Below the pieces are notes generated by a model. The model was not told the origin of the DNA, did no database searches, and was given only the letters and a program-made list of their open reading frames with translations. From the NCBI RefSeq assembly GCF_001273755.1, contig NZ_LGYA01000001.1:787910-851909 (forward strand): a stretch of 64,000 nt of DNA, written 5' to 3'. The translations under genes and the position numbers were made by a program. Each line of letters starts with the position of its first letter. Within the stretch, counting starts at the first letter, position 1. Shown in pieces: positions 46,273 through 55,423 of the stretch. The DNA is from Peribacillus butanolivorans (GTDB lineage: Bacteria > Bacillota > Bacilli > Bacillales > DSM-1321).

Positions 46273-46329
46273 TTGACGTTGATTATCATTCGCTATTATA
46301 ATCTTAATTAGAAATGATATTCATTATCA
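46273..46329 (+). promoter_or_regulatory. Fur-controlled promoter of the lipoprotein gene
   Basis: TTGACG (46273-46278) and TATAAT (46297-46302), 18-bp spacer. TGATATTCATTATCA (46315-46329) matches the 7-1-7 Fur box TGATAAT-N-ATTATCA with one mismatch, and TGATTATCATT (46280-46290) is a second, partial site within the spacer. Iron repression is inferred. Confidence 0.7.
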
Positions 46330-46360
46330 ATTATGATGTAAATAGACGGGGGATACTATC

Positions 46361-47554
46361 GTGAGAAAAAAAGAATTATCAGCTATCTTTGCTAGTTTTT
46401 TAATGGCAGGTACGGTTTTGACAGCATGCAATACTAGTGAGAAACAGGCAAGTGAGGGTGCCGAAGAGAAAAAGCAAGAACAAACAGTTAATAAAGAAGA
46501 GACAAAGAAAGAATCAGAAATAAAAGAAGTGAATTACGCACAGGTTTTCCAAGAAGCTATTACTGAGTTGGAGAAGGCTAAAGAAGGAAAAGAAGTAGAC
46601 TATGATAAAGTGACGGACCTTTATAAAAATAATCTGCAAAGCTTAGTGCAAGACAGAGATGCAGAATTCGAAGATAAATTGGATCAGCATATTACAACCG
46701 CATTACAAGCTGGTAAAGAAGGTACTATGGACAAGGTCGTTGTTAAGCAAATATTTGATAAACTAATGCAAAAAGTCTTTTATACAACGATGAAACATGA
46801 TTTTACTGAAGTAGATGAAAAATGGGGTAATAAAGAAGATGTAACAAAGGAAATTGAAGAAGCGAAGGGATATTACGCAATTCTTCAATCTACAGTAGAA
46901 AAACGTGATACTGCATATGGAACAAATATGGTAGACGTGATTGCTGGTGGATTTGCTGAGATGGAGAAAGCTGTAGAAGCGGATGATCAAGTAGGATTCT
47001 CACTTGGTAAGCAAGTTGTAGATAAAACAATTATGAAAACGTTTTATCTAGCAACTGGTGCCGTTCCAAATGGCTATGCAACAAAAGTGGCAGAGGCAGC
47101 AAAGAAGGATAAGGAAGAAGCAAAAGTGGAGCAAGCAGAAGGTTGGGCCTTCTATCAATCTTTATTCGGTTATTTAAATGGGCATGCTGCAGAAGAAGCA
47201 GCCTTCATTCAACAGCAATTTGATTTGCAAACGGATAGTACGAAATTGGATCCTGCTGAGGTTAATAAGGCGTTTGTTCGAGGATTCTCTAAAATTGCCC
47301 TTGATGAATATAAGGAAAGTGAAGAATTTTGGGGAGAAGATAAATCTCCAATAACAGCATTAGAAGGTGCCCTATTTATCGACATTATTGGTGAAGATAT
47401 TAAAGGGTTAATAGGTGAAGCAGAATATAGCAAGCTTACGGATAATGCACAACAATATTTGGAAGCAGCTAAAGCGAAGGATAAAAAAGCTGGCGAGCCA
47501 TTGCTGAAAGAACTTCAAGCCACTTTACAATCAGTCATTGAAAAGGCAAAATAA
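46361..47554 (+). CDS. Fur-linked lipoprotein with two helical repeats
   Basis: A 397-residue exported lipoprotein: signal MRKKELSAIFASFLMAGTVL, lipobox LTAC with Cys23, then a charged Glu/Lys linker (residues 25-55). The rest is all-helical in two similar halves: YAQVFQEAITELEKAKEG at about 58 and AEGWAFYQSLFGYLNGHA at about 262. Helical, two-half layouts occur in iron-permease partner proteins (EfeO/EfeM and the soluble part of FTR1 proteins), and the Fur box supports an iron role, but I do not recognise the family. The start is GTG 46361 with GGGGG upstream. A terminator follows at 47577. Confidence 0.7.
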   Translation: MRKKELSAIFASFLMAGTVLTACNTSEKQASEGAEEKKQEQTVNKEETKKESEIKEVNYAQVFQEAITELEKAKEGKEVDYDKVTDLYKNNLQSLVQDRDAEFEDKLDQHITTALQAGKEGTMDKVVVKQIFDKLMQKVFYTTMKHDFTEVDEKWGNKEDVTKEIEEAKGYYAILQSTVEKRDTAYGTNMVDVIAGGFAEMEKAVEADDQVGFSLGKQVVDKTIMKTFYLATGAVPNGYATKVAEAAKKDKEEAKVEQAEGWAFYQSLFGYLNGHAAEEAAFIQQQFDLQTDSTKLDPAEVNKAFVRGFSKIALDEYKESEEFWGEDKSPITALEGALFIDIIGEDIKGLIGEAEYSKLTDNAQQYLEAAKAKDKKAGEPLLKELQATLQSVIEKAK

Positions 47555-47576
47555 TTATTATTTTGCACGGGAGGAG

Positions 47577-47602
47577 ACCTTGTGAAAATTACAAGGTTTT
47601 TT
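47577..47602 (+). terminator. Terminator after the lipoprotein gene
   Basis: ACCTTGT (47577-47583) and ACAAGGT (47591-47597), then TTTTT. Confidence 0.75.
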
Positions 47603-47659
47603 CTGTGTTAATAGAGTTATACTGGTTGTGATAGAGATTCACAACAATGGGGTGTTCAC

Positions 47660-48607
47660 ATGAAGATTATTGTAACGGGTGGTGCCGGTTTTATAGGAAG
47701 TCATCTTGTCAAAAGGCTTATTCAGGAAAACCACGATGTATATGTCATAGATTGTCTTCATCCGTATTATTCACCAAAAAGAAAAAAGAAACAATTGGAG
47801 AATGTAGCGAGTTTCGGGTCCTTTCACTTTTTTCAAAAGGATCTTTTGGATAGAGAAGAAATGGTGACCATATTTAAACAGATTTCTCCTCATGTAGTTG
47901 TTCATTTAGCAGCTTTACCTGGTGTTGCTTATTCAATTGAAGAACCTCTTAAATATGTCGATTATGATATTAAAGCAACGATTAATGTGCTTGAAGCTTC
48001 AGGTAAGGCAGGTGTTTCCAAAATTGTATTTGCTTCTTCATCCTCAGTTTATGGAAATCAATCAGGACCCTTTAAGGAGGAGATGGCGAACGGAAAGGTT
48101 ATTTCCCCGTATGCTGCCTCCAAATATTCGGCTGAATCCTATTGTCATGTTTATGAATATCTATATGGTTTTCAGGTGAATATATTGAGGTTTTTTACCG
48201 TTTATGGTCCATGGGGACGTCCTGACATGGCAATTGGTAGTTTTATCAAAAAGTTAATGAACGGGGAGGAAATTACCCTCTTTGGTGATGGAAGAGCACG
48301 TGATTTTACATACATAGATGACATCGTGAATGGCATTTATTTGTCAATCAATCAACTAATGAAAAGTGAGGTCATCAATATTGGATCGGGAAGACCAATA
48401 TTGATGGATACTCTATTAGCTGAATTGAAACGGCACTTCCCTGACATGAAAATAAACAAAGAAACTTCTCGCGTGGGAGATGTTGTAAATACGTGGGCAG
48501 ATATCGGAAAAGCCAAACAATTGTTAGGGTTTGAACCAAAAGTAGACTTTATAAAAGGACTATCAGAAACGGTAAAGTGGGCCAAGGAAAATGAGACGAT
48601 TCTTTAA
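47660..48607 (+). CDS. NAD-dependent sugar-nucleotide epimerase
   Basis: A 315-residue extended SDR. The NAD loop is GGAGFIGSH at residues 7-15, catalytic Tyr-x-x-x-Lys is YAASKYSAE, with SSSSVYGNQ before it. RFFTVYGPWGRPDMAIGSFI is characteristic of UDP-glucuronate / UDP-glucose 4-epimerases, the former suggested by ugd nearby. First gene of a tightly packed cluster; its end overlaps the next start by 17 bases. Confidence 0.88.
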   Translation: MKIIVTGGAGFIGSHLVKRLIQENHDVYVIDCLHPYYSPKRKKKQLENVASFGSFHFFQKDLLDREEMVTIFKQISPHVVVHLAALPGVAYSIEEPLKYVDYDIKATINVLEASGKAGVSKIVFASSSSVYGNQSGPFKEEMANGKVISPYAASKYSAESYCHVYEYLYGFQVNILRFFTVYGPWGRPDMAIGSFIKKLMNGEEITLFGDGRARDFTYIDDIVNGIYLSINQLMKSEVINIGSGRPILMDTLLAELKRHFPDMKINKETSRVGDVVNTWADIGKAKQLLGFEPKVDFIKGLSETVKWAKENETIL

Positions 48608-49520
48608 GCTTGGTCCTGCTTTTTTGATACTTATTGTTTTTGTTTTCTTAACCATTCATTATTTTGATGGGAAACAGGTATGGAAAGGTATAAGTGAATT
48701 ATTTGAGCATCCTTTTTTGCTTGTAATAATGTGGATCGTTTATTTCCTTTCTTTTTGTTTAAAAGGATGGGCTTGGCAGCTTTATTTAAAAGGAAAGGCT
48801 CGTTTTTCAACATGTCTTTTGGGGATTTTATATAGCTTATTGGTGAATCACCTACTGCCTATAAAAGTAGGTGATCTAGTGAGGGCCAAAATCTTAAGTG
48901 TAAGGGATGACAAGGTAAACTATGAGGAAGCTTTACATTCAGTCGTTGTATTAAGGGTTCTGGATATGCTCTGCTTAATAGGGATTACCTTGACAGGCCT
49001 GTTAGGCCTGGATGTAAGCTTTAAATTTCCTGTATGGAGCATCATAGCCGGTAGTATCTTTTGTATGATTACTTTATCTGTTTTACATAAATATTTTCCT
49101 GCCTTTTTAAAAAGACATATCTCTTTGCTTAAAAATGCTTTTTCAGGGAGAAATGGCCTGGCTATCATACTAGTTACCTTTTTTAGTTGGGTCTTAGAAG
49201 GCGGAATTCTTTATGGTACGGTCCTCGCGCTAAAAGGAGACCTGTCATTTTTTGAAACTGTGTTTTCAAATAGTATCACCATTGCTGGACAGATATTCCA
49301 AATTACACCTGGTGGTATCGGTAATTATGAAAGTTTTCTTGTATTTGCTCTTGGTTTATTTGGATTTCCTCTGATAGAAGGGTATACGATTGCGGTCATA
49401 ACCCATTTTATGAAATTCTTATTTTCTTATATGGCTGGAGCAGTTGTTATATTAATTTATCCTGTCTCTTTTAAAACAGTGAAAGGGTGGGTTTGGATAA
49501 AAGGAGTGAGGAGAAAGTGA
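48591..49520 (+). CDS. UPF0104 / LPG-synthase-type flippase-like membrane protein
   Basis: A 309-residue integral membrane protein with about eight hydrophobic helices. KVGDLVRAKILSVRDDKVNYEEALHSVVVLRVLD is the conserved UPF0104 (AglD/MprF N-domain-like) motif, where 'p.r.GE..ra...' is typical, and GGIGNYESFLVFALGLFGFPL matches the family's 'PgGiG..E' motif. Such proteins move lipids or lipid-linked sugars across membranes. The start overlaps the epimerase; the stop overlaps the next gene (GTGA). Confidence 0.8.
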   Translation: MRRFFKLGPAFLILIVFVFLTIHYFDGKQVWKGISELFEHPFLLVIMWIVYFLSFCLKGWAWQLYLKGKARFSTCLLGILYSLLVNHLLPIKVGDLVRAKILSVRDDKVNYEEALHSVVVLRVLDMLCLIGITLTGLLGLDVSFKFPVWSIIAGSIFCMITLSVLHKYFPAFLKRHISLLKNAFSGRNGLAIILVTFFSWVLEGGILYGTVLALKGDLSFFETVFSNSITIAGQIFQITPGGIGNYESFLVFALGLFGFPLIEGYTIAVITHFMKFLFSYMAGAVVILIYPVSFKTVKGWVWIKGVRRK

Positions 49521-50977
49521 AAAGTGCATCAAAATTTGAAAAAATCGCTGCACGCTGTTGGAACTTATTAAATGAAGGAAAGCCATTTACACCGATTTTT
49601 GTCTTAGGAACCATGGTTTTATTCCATGCTGCGATTTTGGGCTCGCTAGAAGCGGTCCAAGACCTAATGTTTGCCTTTATTTATGTAATTCCATTATTAA
49701 TCATCTATTTTGTTTTTGATTTTCCACTCTTTTTAAGGAATTATTTGTGGATTCCTTTTGTTATTTTTATAATCATTTGGAAAGATATTGATATAGGGCT
49801 TCTTTTATTTTCAATGGCCCTTTACTTCTTTTTTACGGTATTCTTTTGGGGGACTTTATATTATCACTTGAGAATAGGGACTTCTTGGTTGAATTTCACT
49901 CGTTTTTGGAAACTTGTATTAAAAAATAGTGATTCTACTAGTGGAAACGCACAGGAGCAATTGCCGAAGTTTTTATTAATCCTATCTATTTGGGAAATGG
50001 TTTTTGAAACAAATAGGGCCGGTGGGGTCATCAATATTCTTTCACTTTTGATTTTTTATGCATTTATACTCGTGTTTGCCTACATTCTTCATAGGTATTT
50101 ATTTGATTGGAAACCAAAAGCATATGAAACATACTCAAAAGATCAGGGCCCGCAGCCAGGAGAAGCCATTTCTGATAAGGTCATTGTTATTGTAGTGGAT
50201 GGAATGAGAAAGGAACGTTTTTATGAAGCAAATACTCCTTTTTTAGACCTTTTAAAAGAAAACGGCACAGAATATATGAATATGGAAACCGTCTATCCTG
50301 CAAGAACAGTCGTTTGCTTTAGCTCGATGTTCACAGGGACCTATCCATTTGAGCATGGAATTAAGTCCAATATGGTATGGAAATTAGGAATTAATGTTGA
50401 AAGTATTTTTGATTCGTTAAGAAAAGTAGGCAAAAAGGGCAGACTTCTTGGAATCGCCCATTTGGTGGATTCAATGGGGGATGATGTAGAAACCGTTACC
50501 GCGGTTATGCATAAAGATAAAGCTGACCCTAATATTATGGAAAGGGCAAAGAAAATCATGAAAGAGCAGGACCCTGATTTGTTCGTTGTTCAAATGATTG
50601 GAACAGATCAAACTGGTCACAGCCAGGGAGTTTTTTATGATGAATATTTGCAAAAAATCCATGAAGCTGATGTGTTAATTGAAGATTTCGTTTCTTGGCT
50701 GAAGAAGGAAGGCAAGATGGACAATACGACTTTATTCATTTGTGCTGATCATGGCCAAGCAGATGGGATTGGAGGACATGGACATTTAGATGAAGGTGAA
50801 AGATTTGTGCCATTTATTGTTCATGGTCCACATATTGAAAAGGGGAAAAAAGTCCAAGAAAAAAAGAGCCTCGTGTCCATGGCACCAACTATATCGTACT
50901 TGTTGGGAGCGCCTTTCCCTAGTCATAGCCGGGGAAAAGTATTGTTAGATGCAATTAGCAAGAAGAAAGAGGAATAA
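49517..50977 (+). CDS. Membrane-anchored type I phosphodiesterase/pyrophosphatase (alkaline phosphatase superfamily)
   Basis: A 486-residue protein. The N-terminal 200 residues carry about five membrane helices, then an alkaline-phosphatase-superfamily domain: VIVIVVDGMRKERFYEANTP supplies metal-ligand Asp, YPARTVVCFSSMFTGTYPFEHG the nucleophile Thr region, IGTDQTGHSQG and CADHGQADGIGGHGHLDEGE the remaining metal ligands. Probably an external phosphodiesterase acting on nucleotide sugars or lipid-phosphosugars. I chose GTG 49517, ten bases after AAGGAG and overlapping the previous stop by four bases; the frame opens earlier at 49487. Confidence 0.82.
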   Translation: MKSASKFEKIAARCWNLLNEGKPFTPIFVLGTMVLFHAAILGSLEAVQDLMFAFIYVIPLLIIYFVFDFPLFLRNYLWIPFVIFIIIWKDIDIGLLLFSMALYFFFTVFFWGTLYYHLRIGTSWLNFTRFWKLVLKNSDSTSGNAQEQLPKFLLILSIWEMVFETNRAGGVINILSLLIFYAFILVFAYILHRYLFDWKPKAYETYSKDQGPQPGEAISDKVIVIVVDGMRKERFYEANTPFLDLLKENGTEYMNMETVYPARTVVCFSSMFTGTYPFEHGIKSNMVWKLGINVESIFDSLRKVGKKGRLLGIAHLVDSMGDDVETVTAVMHKDKADPNIMERAKKIMKEQDPDLFVVQMIGTDQTGHSQGVFYDEYLQKIHEADVLIEDFVSWLKKEGKMDNTTLFICADHGQADGIGGHGHLDEGERFVPFIVHGPHIEKGKKVQEKKSLVSMAPTISYLLGAPFPSHSRGKVLLDAISKKKEE

Positions 50978-50979
50978 AC

Positions 50980-51780
50980 ATGAGAAAACAGAAAGTGATT
51001 GTCTTTTTGCCAGCCTATAATGAGGAAGAGTCCATTGGGGAAGTCATAGAAAGCATCCCCAGACACTTTCATCAACAGGTAGAGGTTAAAGTTTTAGTTA
51101 TCGATGATGGGTCAAGGGATCATACAGTCCATGTGGCTAGAAAAGCTGGAGCTGACTATATTGTCAGTTTCGAGAAAAATCGAGGTCTTGGAGCAGCAGT
51201 TCGTTCAGGGTTAAAGGAAAGTTACGAATTAGGTGCGGATATCGCGGTCATGATTGATGCAGATGGAGAATACCCCTCTAGCCAAATACCAGATTTATTG
51301 GAACCCATTTTTAAAGGAGAAGCTGATTATACAATGGGTTCCCGTTTTTTGGGAACGATAAATGGGATGAAACTTCATCGCCGTCTCGGTAATTATTTTT
51401 TTACTTTCGTTCAGAGTTTGTTACTCAGAAGGTGGATTTATGATGGTCAGTCAGGGATGAGGGCTTTTACAAAACAAGCTCTTAAACATGCAGAAATCGT
51501 CCATAATTATAATTACGCACAGGTTTTAACCTTAAATCTCGTCAGAAAGGGTTTTCGAGTGAAGGAAGTCCCGATTCAATATCAAGTTCGTTCGACGGGA
51601 GAATCATTCATTACTTTCAGAGGCTATCTATCATCCGTGATTCCGGCCATTTGGAAAGAAGTAAAAAGACCGGTTCAAAAAGTAAAGATAGATGTAAATG
51701 CTCATCAGTTGAAGAATATGAATACGTATAAATTAGAGGAAGATAAATGGGGAAATGTAAGCATTGCAAATAGAAATTGA
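50980..51780 (+). CDS. Family 2 glycosyltransferase (polyprenol-phosphate type)
   Basis: A 266-residue GT-A transferase. VFLPAYNEEESIGEVIESIP opens it, VLVIDDGSRDHT and MIDADGEYPSSQIPDL carry the DxD-type metal and nucleotide motifs, and DYTMGSRFLG is typical of DPM/ArnC-like enzymes that load a polyprenyl phosphate. No membrane helices, so it probably acts at the inner face. It starts 2 bp after the phosphodiesterase gene. Its stop codon overlaps the -35 of the downstream Fur-controlled promoter. Confidence 0.88.
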   Translation: MRKQKVIVFLPAYNEEESIGEVIESIPRHFHQQVEVKVLVIDDGSRDHTVHVARKAGADYIVSFEKNRGLGAAVRSGLKESYELGADIAVMIDADGEYPSSQIPDLLEPIFKGEADYTMGSRFLGTINGMKLHRRLGNYFFTFVQSLLLRRWIYDGQSGMRAFTKQALKHAEIVHNYNYAQVLTLNLVRKGFRVKEVPIQYQVRSTGESFITFRGYLSSVIPAIWKEVKRPVQKVKIDVNAHQLKNMNTYKLEEDKWGNVSIANRN

Positions 51781-51810
51781 CAAAATAAATGATAATAAAT
51801 ATCATTATCA
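51777..51810 (+). promoter_or_regulatory. Fur-controlled promoter of the FTR1 operon
   Basis: TTGACA (51777-51782), 17-bp spacer, TATCAT (51800-51805). TGATAATAAATATCATTATCA (51790-51810) is a strong extended Fur box lying over the -10. This gives the iron genes their own switch inside the glycan cluster. Confidence 0.8.
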
Positions 51811-51826
51811 TGTAGGAGGATTTTAG

Positions 51827-52582
51827 ATGAAAAAACTATTAATTTATTGTTTTATGTTAATATTTGTTCTTACTCAATCATTTCCAATTTCCGCCAAAGC
51901 CTATACGTATGGAGACCCAAATGAAGAGGCATTGGCAGAAGTATATAAAAAAATGCTTATTGAACTAGACAAAAATCCTCCAGACTATGTCACAGCGGAA
52001 AATCATTTTAATACAGTCAAAGAAGAAGTCGACATGCATATGGGATCAGAGCCGACAACAGTTATTCTTCAAAATCTTGAAAATAAAGATAAAGAACAAG
52101 TGATTAATAATATGGATAAACTCCTTGTATTGAATATCGCAAGACGTTTGGAAAATATCGATGAAAACTTCTCGGAGTACGAAACAAGCAAGCGTTTATT
52201 AGCAAAGGGATTTGCTACATATGAAGCCTTATCACCAAAAGTTGAAGCAAGAAATCCTGAAATGGATAAAGAGATTAGATCAGAATTTGATATAGCTCTA
52301 AATTCATTAGGAAATCCAGGACTTTTTGGCGTTGGCCAAAAAGAGGCTGATAAGAAGGCCTTTGATGCGAGTAAAGATAAAATATTTTCTTTACTAAAAA
52401 AAGAGTTTAACTTAAAGAGTTTGAAAGTTGGACATTTTGAAGGGGAGTCCACTAATACTAGTACTCAAAAAAAGGATTGGACAGATATCTCCAATTTACG
52501 AAATTGGCTTCCGCTAATGATAATCGTTGTAATCATTGTCGGAGTTGTAATCTATACGATTCGCAAAAAGAAAATCAAATAA
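51827..52582 (+). CDS. Exported, membrane-anchored partner of FTR1 iron permease
   Basis: A 251-residue protein: signal peptide MKKLLIYCFMLIFVLTQSFP (cut after about Ala25), an all-helical, charged outer domain rich in Glu/Asp (AEVYKKMLIELDKNPPDYVT, HFNTVKEEVDMHMG), and a C-terminal membrane helix NWLPLMIIVVIIVGVVIYTI with a KKKIK stop-transfer. It sits between a strong Fur box and the FTR1 permease gene (56 bp downstream), so it probably binds iron or supports oxidation outside the membrane. AGGAGG precedes the ATG. Specific family not named. Confidence 0.75.
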   Translation: MKKLLIYCFMLIFVLTQSFPISAKAYTYGDPNEEALAEVYKKMLIELDKNPPDYVTAENHFNTVKEEVDMHMGSEPTTVILQNLENKDKEQVINNMDKLLVLNIARRLENIDENFSEYETSKRLLAKGFATYEALSPKVEARNPEMDKEIRSEFDIALNSLGNPGLFGVGQKEADKKAFDASKDKIFSLLKKEFNLKSLKVGHFEGESTNTSTQKKDWTDISNLRNWLPLMIIVVIIVGVVIYTIRKKKIK

Positions 52583-52637
52583 TCAAGGTTTATAAGGACG
52601 CTTTAGATTTTCTTATATGGGGAGAGGAGAAAAATCT

Positions 52638-53558
52638 GTGGAGATACAAGCTTTATTAATTACCTTCCGTGAAGTCTTGGAAGCATTGCTCATTGTTGGA
52701 ATCATAACAACGTATCTAAAAAGAATGGGCCAAAACCATTTTACAAAGTATGTATGGTTAGGGGCAGGTCTTGCTGTACTTGCTAGTGTAGGTGTAGCGA
52801 TGCTATTCCAGATTGTACTTACAGGCTTCGCTTCAATGGGCAGCGAGATGTATTTGAAGATAGGGATTATGCTGGTTTCTGCTATATTGTTAACGCAAAT
52901 GGTTTTTTGGATGTCTAAGCATAGCAGAGATATGAAAGGTAATATGGAAGGAAAGATGGAACACTTTATTACAACGGGTAATGTAGTCGGTATGGTGATT
53001 CACTCATTTCTGGTTGTCCTTCGTGAGGGGGTTGAGACAGTTTTCTTCTTTGCGGCAATTACGGGTGGAAATATTGGCGCTGCCATGAAAGGCTGGGGGG
53101 CCATTACCGGAGTAATTATTGCTGCCATTGTTTCTTATGTCTTCTTTAAAGGGACTATGAAGGTTTCCCTTAAAACGTTCTTTAAAGTAACTGGTATTTT
53201 TATCATATTGATTGCGGCAGGTCTTTTAGTTCAAGCGATTTCAATAATGCAAGATTTAAATATTATTGGAAGTGTTATACCGCATTTATATGATTTAACT
53301 TGGTTTCTTCCAGAACATCCAATTGATTATGATCACTATTTGCGTGATCACGGGACGGCTCCCATTTTGTCAGGAGATATTGGAATTTTCCTTAAAGCAT
53401 TATTCGGATATTCTTCTATGCCATCTTTAGAAGAGGTTATTGCCTATATTGGTTACTTTGTTGGTATCTACCTATTAACTTCATTTAAGTCAAATGGGAA
53501 CAATGAGAGTACCAACAAGATCGAAAAGGAAAAAGAATTGAAAGCACAGGCAAAATAA
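52638..53558 (+). CDS. FTR1-family high-affinity iron permease
   Basis: A 306-residue membrane protein with about seven helices. Both REXXE iron-binding motifs are present: TFREVLEALLIVG near the N-terminus and VLREGVETVFFFA in the middle. This is the FTR1/EfeU channel that moves iron, usually ferric iron produced by a partner oxidase. The start is GTG 52638, eight bases after GAGGAG; the frame opens at 52617 but no ribosome site precedes that. Second gene of the Fur-controlled pair. A terminator follows. No EfeB-type peroxidase is adjacent. Confidence 0.9.
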   Translation: MEIQALLITFREVLEALLIVGIITTYLKRMGQNHFTKYVWLGAGLAVLASVGVAMLFQIVLTGFASMGSEMYLKIGIMLVSAILLTQMVFWMSKHSRDMKGNMEGKMEHFITTGNVVGMVIHSFLVVLREGVETVFFFAAITGGNIGAAMKGWGAITGVIIAAIVSYVFFKGTMKVSLKTFFKVTGIFIILIAAGLLVQAISIMQDLNIIGSVIPHLYDLTWFLPEHPIDYDHYLRDHGTAPILSGDIGIFLKALFGYSSMPSLEEVIAYIGYFVGIYLLTSFKSNGNNESTNKIEKEKELKAQAK

Positions 53559-53581
53559 AATTATTTTTCTCTCTGATAAAA

Positions 53582-53612
53582 AAGTACAAGGTTTTTTCCT
53601 TGTGCTTTTTCC
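53582..53612 (+). terminator. Terminator after the FTR1 gene
   Basis: AAGTACAAGG (53582-53591) and CCTTGTGCTT (53598-53607) with loop TTTTTT, then TTTCC. Confidence 0.8.
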
Positions 53613-53649
53613 ATGTGAAGGCTAATTAATTAGAAAATGGTGATTGAGT

Positions 53650-55134
53650 ATGGAAAGGAAAGATCAACTGGTTACACCAACTAAAATATTCAATATAGGT
53701 ATTGCTCTTATTAGCATATTTTCGATAATGTTTCTATTTTGGACTCAATTAACTCATGTTAATTCCTTTGCTTCTACATGGGATCAGGTGGATTATGCGC
53801 TTGCATTAGATCGATATGATTTGATGGCTATGCAACCGCATTTCCCAGGGTACCCTTATTTTATTTTAGGCGGGTATTTTATTCATCAATTTGTCGATAA
53901 TAAGGTATCTTCACTGACTATTTTTAATATTTTGTTTTACTTCAGTGCTTTGTTTCCAATGTATAAATTGGCAAGGCATTATGTTTCAAGATCATATAGT
54001 TTAGGGATTATTTCAATAGTATACTCCTCGACCTATGTTATGGTGATAGTAAATCAACCAATATCAGAAGGCGCCGCCCTAGCTGCCTTATGGTGGTATT
54101 TTTGGAGTATTCATTGGGCGATGAAAGATCAGGGCATAGGTGTAAATAGTTTGCCTCCATTGTTTCTTAGTATATTGTTAGGAATTCGGTTATCCTATCT
54201 GCCATTTGCAATCGGTTTGCTTTTCCTATTTTATAAGAAATGGAAGAAAAAATATTACACGAATAAACAAATAGTTATTTATTCTTTATTGACGATAATG
54301 TGCCAGTTTATTTGGGTAGCTTCTCTTGTTTTTTCTGAAGGAAGTGTGAAAGGTTTTGTTAAACTTTCCTTGGCTTTTACCAGCGGTCATTTTAACGATT
54401 GGGGTAACACGGCTATTTCTAGTGATTTATCCTTTCTTGAAAGGGTAAGTACATTAGTACTTGATAATGTAATATGGACGGGTATTTCCTCTCAAACGAT
54501 TTTATTAGCCGTTCTGTACGGTATACTTGTTAGTTTGTTTATATATCAATTGAAAGGGAGTAATCTAAAAAAAGATTTCTCTCAGCAATTAGCATGTATT
54601 ATGGGCATTTGTTATTTGACCTGGGCTATTGTTGCGCAAAATATTGATAAACCTAGACATATTCTTCCTTTAGTCATACTGTTTATTTTCGTTCTATTGA
54701 CCAATTTATTAAAAAAGATAAGGAACTCTGTAATATTTATTCTTTGTTGTCTACTATTAATTTCACAAACGTATTATTCTTCTATGCTGATTAAACAACA
54801 AGCGATCGAATCTCCAGCCACAATTCAACTAGCTAACTATTTACAGTCTCTCGATCAATCAGCCGTTGTTTATGCCTGGGAAGAGACGAGGGTTTTTCAG
54901 TACATAAATATTAAAACTCCCTATAAAAAGGTACAAACTTATCAAGTTTTTCTACATGATAAATCCTATTACCAGCACAGAAAGATTTTAATAACGAATA
55001 AGGCAGTAGAAGGGTTTAAAGCACAAGGCATAAACCTTAATGGTAAGATTAAAAAAATAAAAGAGTTTCATTCTAATTCTATTTATGATCCGGTATATAA
55101 CGATATTGTGCTGTATGAATGGAAAAATGAATAA
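53650..55134 (+). CDS. GT-C type membrane glycosyltransferase
   Basis: A 494-residue polytopic protein, about ten hydrophobic helices. The first outer loop carries a DxxxxA-type acid motif (STWDQVDYALALDRYDLMAM then PHFPGYPYFI), as in GT39/GT83-like enzymes using lipid-linked sugar donors, and a soluble C-terminal part follows (ANYLQSLDQSAVVYAWEETR). It probably transfers a sugar outside the membrane, using the lipid-linked sugar made by the GT2 transferase upstream. The start is ATG 53650; TTG 53644 is an alternative. Confidence 0.75.
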   Translation: MERKDQLVTPTKIFNIGIALISIFSIMFLFWTQLTHVNSFASTWDQVDYALALDRYDLMAMQPHFPGYPYFILGGYFIHQFVDNKVSSLTIFNILFYFSALFPMYKLARHYVSRSYSLGIISIVYSSTYVMVIVNQPISEGAALAALWWYFWSIHWAMKDQGIGVNSLPPLFLSILLGIRLSYLPFAIGLLFLFYKKWKKKYYTNKQIVIYSLLTIMCQFIWVASLVFSEGSVKGFVKLSLAFTSGHFNDWGNTAISSDLSFLERVSTLVLDNVIWTGISSQTILLAVLYGILVSLFIYQLKGSNLKKDFSQQLACIMGICYLTWAIVAQNIDKPRHILPLVILFIFVLLTNLLKKIRNSVIFILCCLLLISQTYYSSMLIKQQAIESPATIQLANYLQSLDQSAVVYAWEETRVFQYINIKTPYKKVQTYQVFLHDKSYYQHRKILITNKAVEGFKAQGINLNGKIKKIKEFHSNSIYDPVYNDIVLYEWKNE

Positions 55135-55392
55135 GATATTCCAGCATGTTGTCTCTACCCTTAGAGGAAAAAGATGACTCAATAAAAATCACGAAAAGGA
55201 AGATTTGAATAAGACTGAGAATTGTTAAGAGTGTAGGATTGAACCGTACTACCGTGATAGGGTGAGTCCTTATTACGTTAAGGCAAAAAGCCTGAAAAGA
55301 AGGGTATTTCCTTAATCTTGAAAAAAGCGAGAAAATGTGAAATAGTTACGGGAATGTTCGGAGTGAAGGAAGAGTTGACAGTTTTATAAAAA
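55135..55392. other. Intergenic stretch, no supported gene
   Basis: Purine-rich, no ribosome-site-preceded frame, nothing recognised. Confidence 0.5.
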
Positions 55393-55414
55393 GGAGCCAC
55401 CTAAAGGAGGCTCC
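55388..55414 (-). terminator. Minus-strand terminator after the small acidic gene
   Basis: GGAGCC (55393-55398) and GGCTCC (55409-55414); on the minus strand TTTTTAT follows. Confidence 0.75.
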
Positions 55415-55423
55415 GGACACTAA

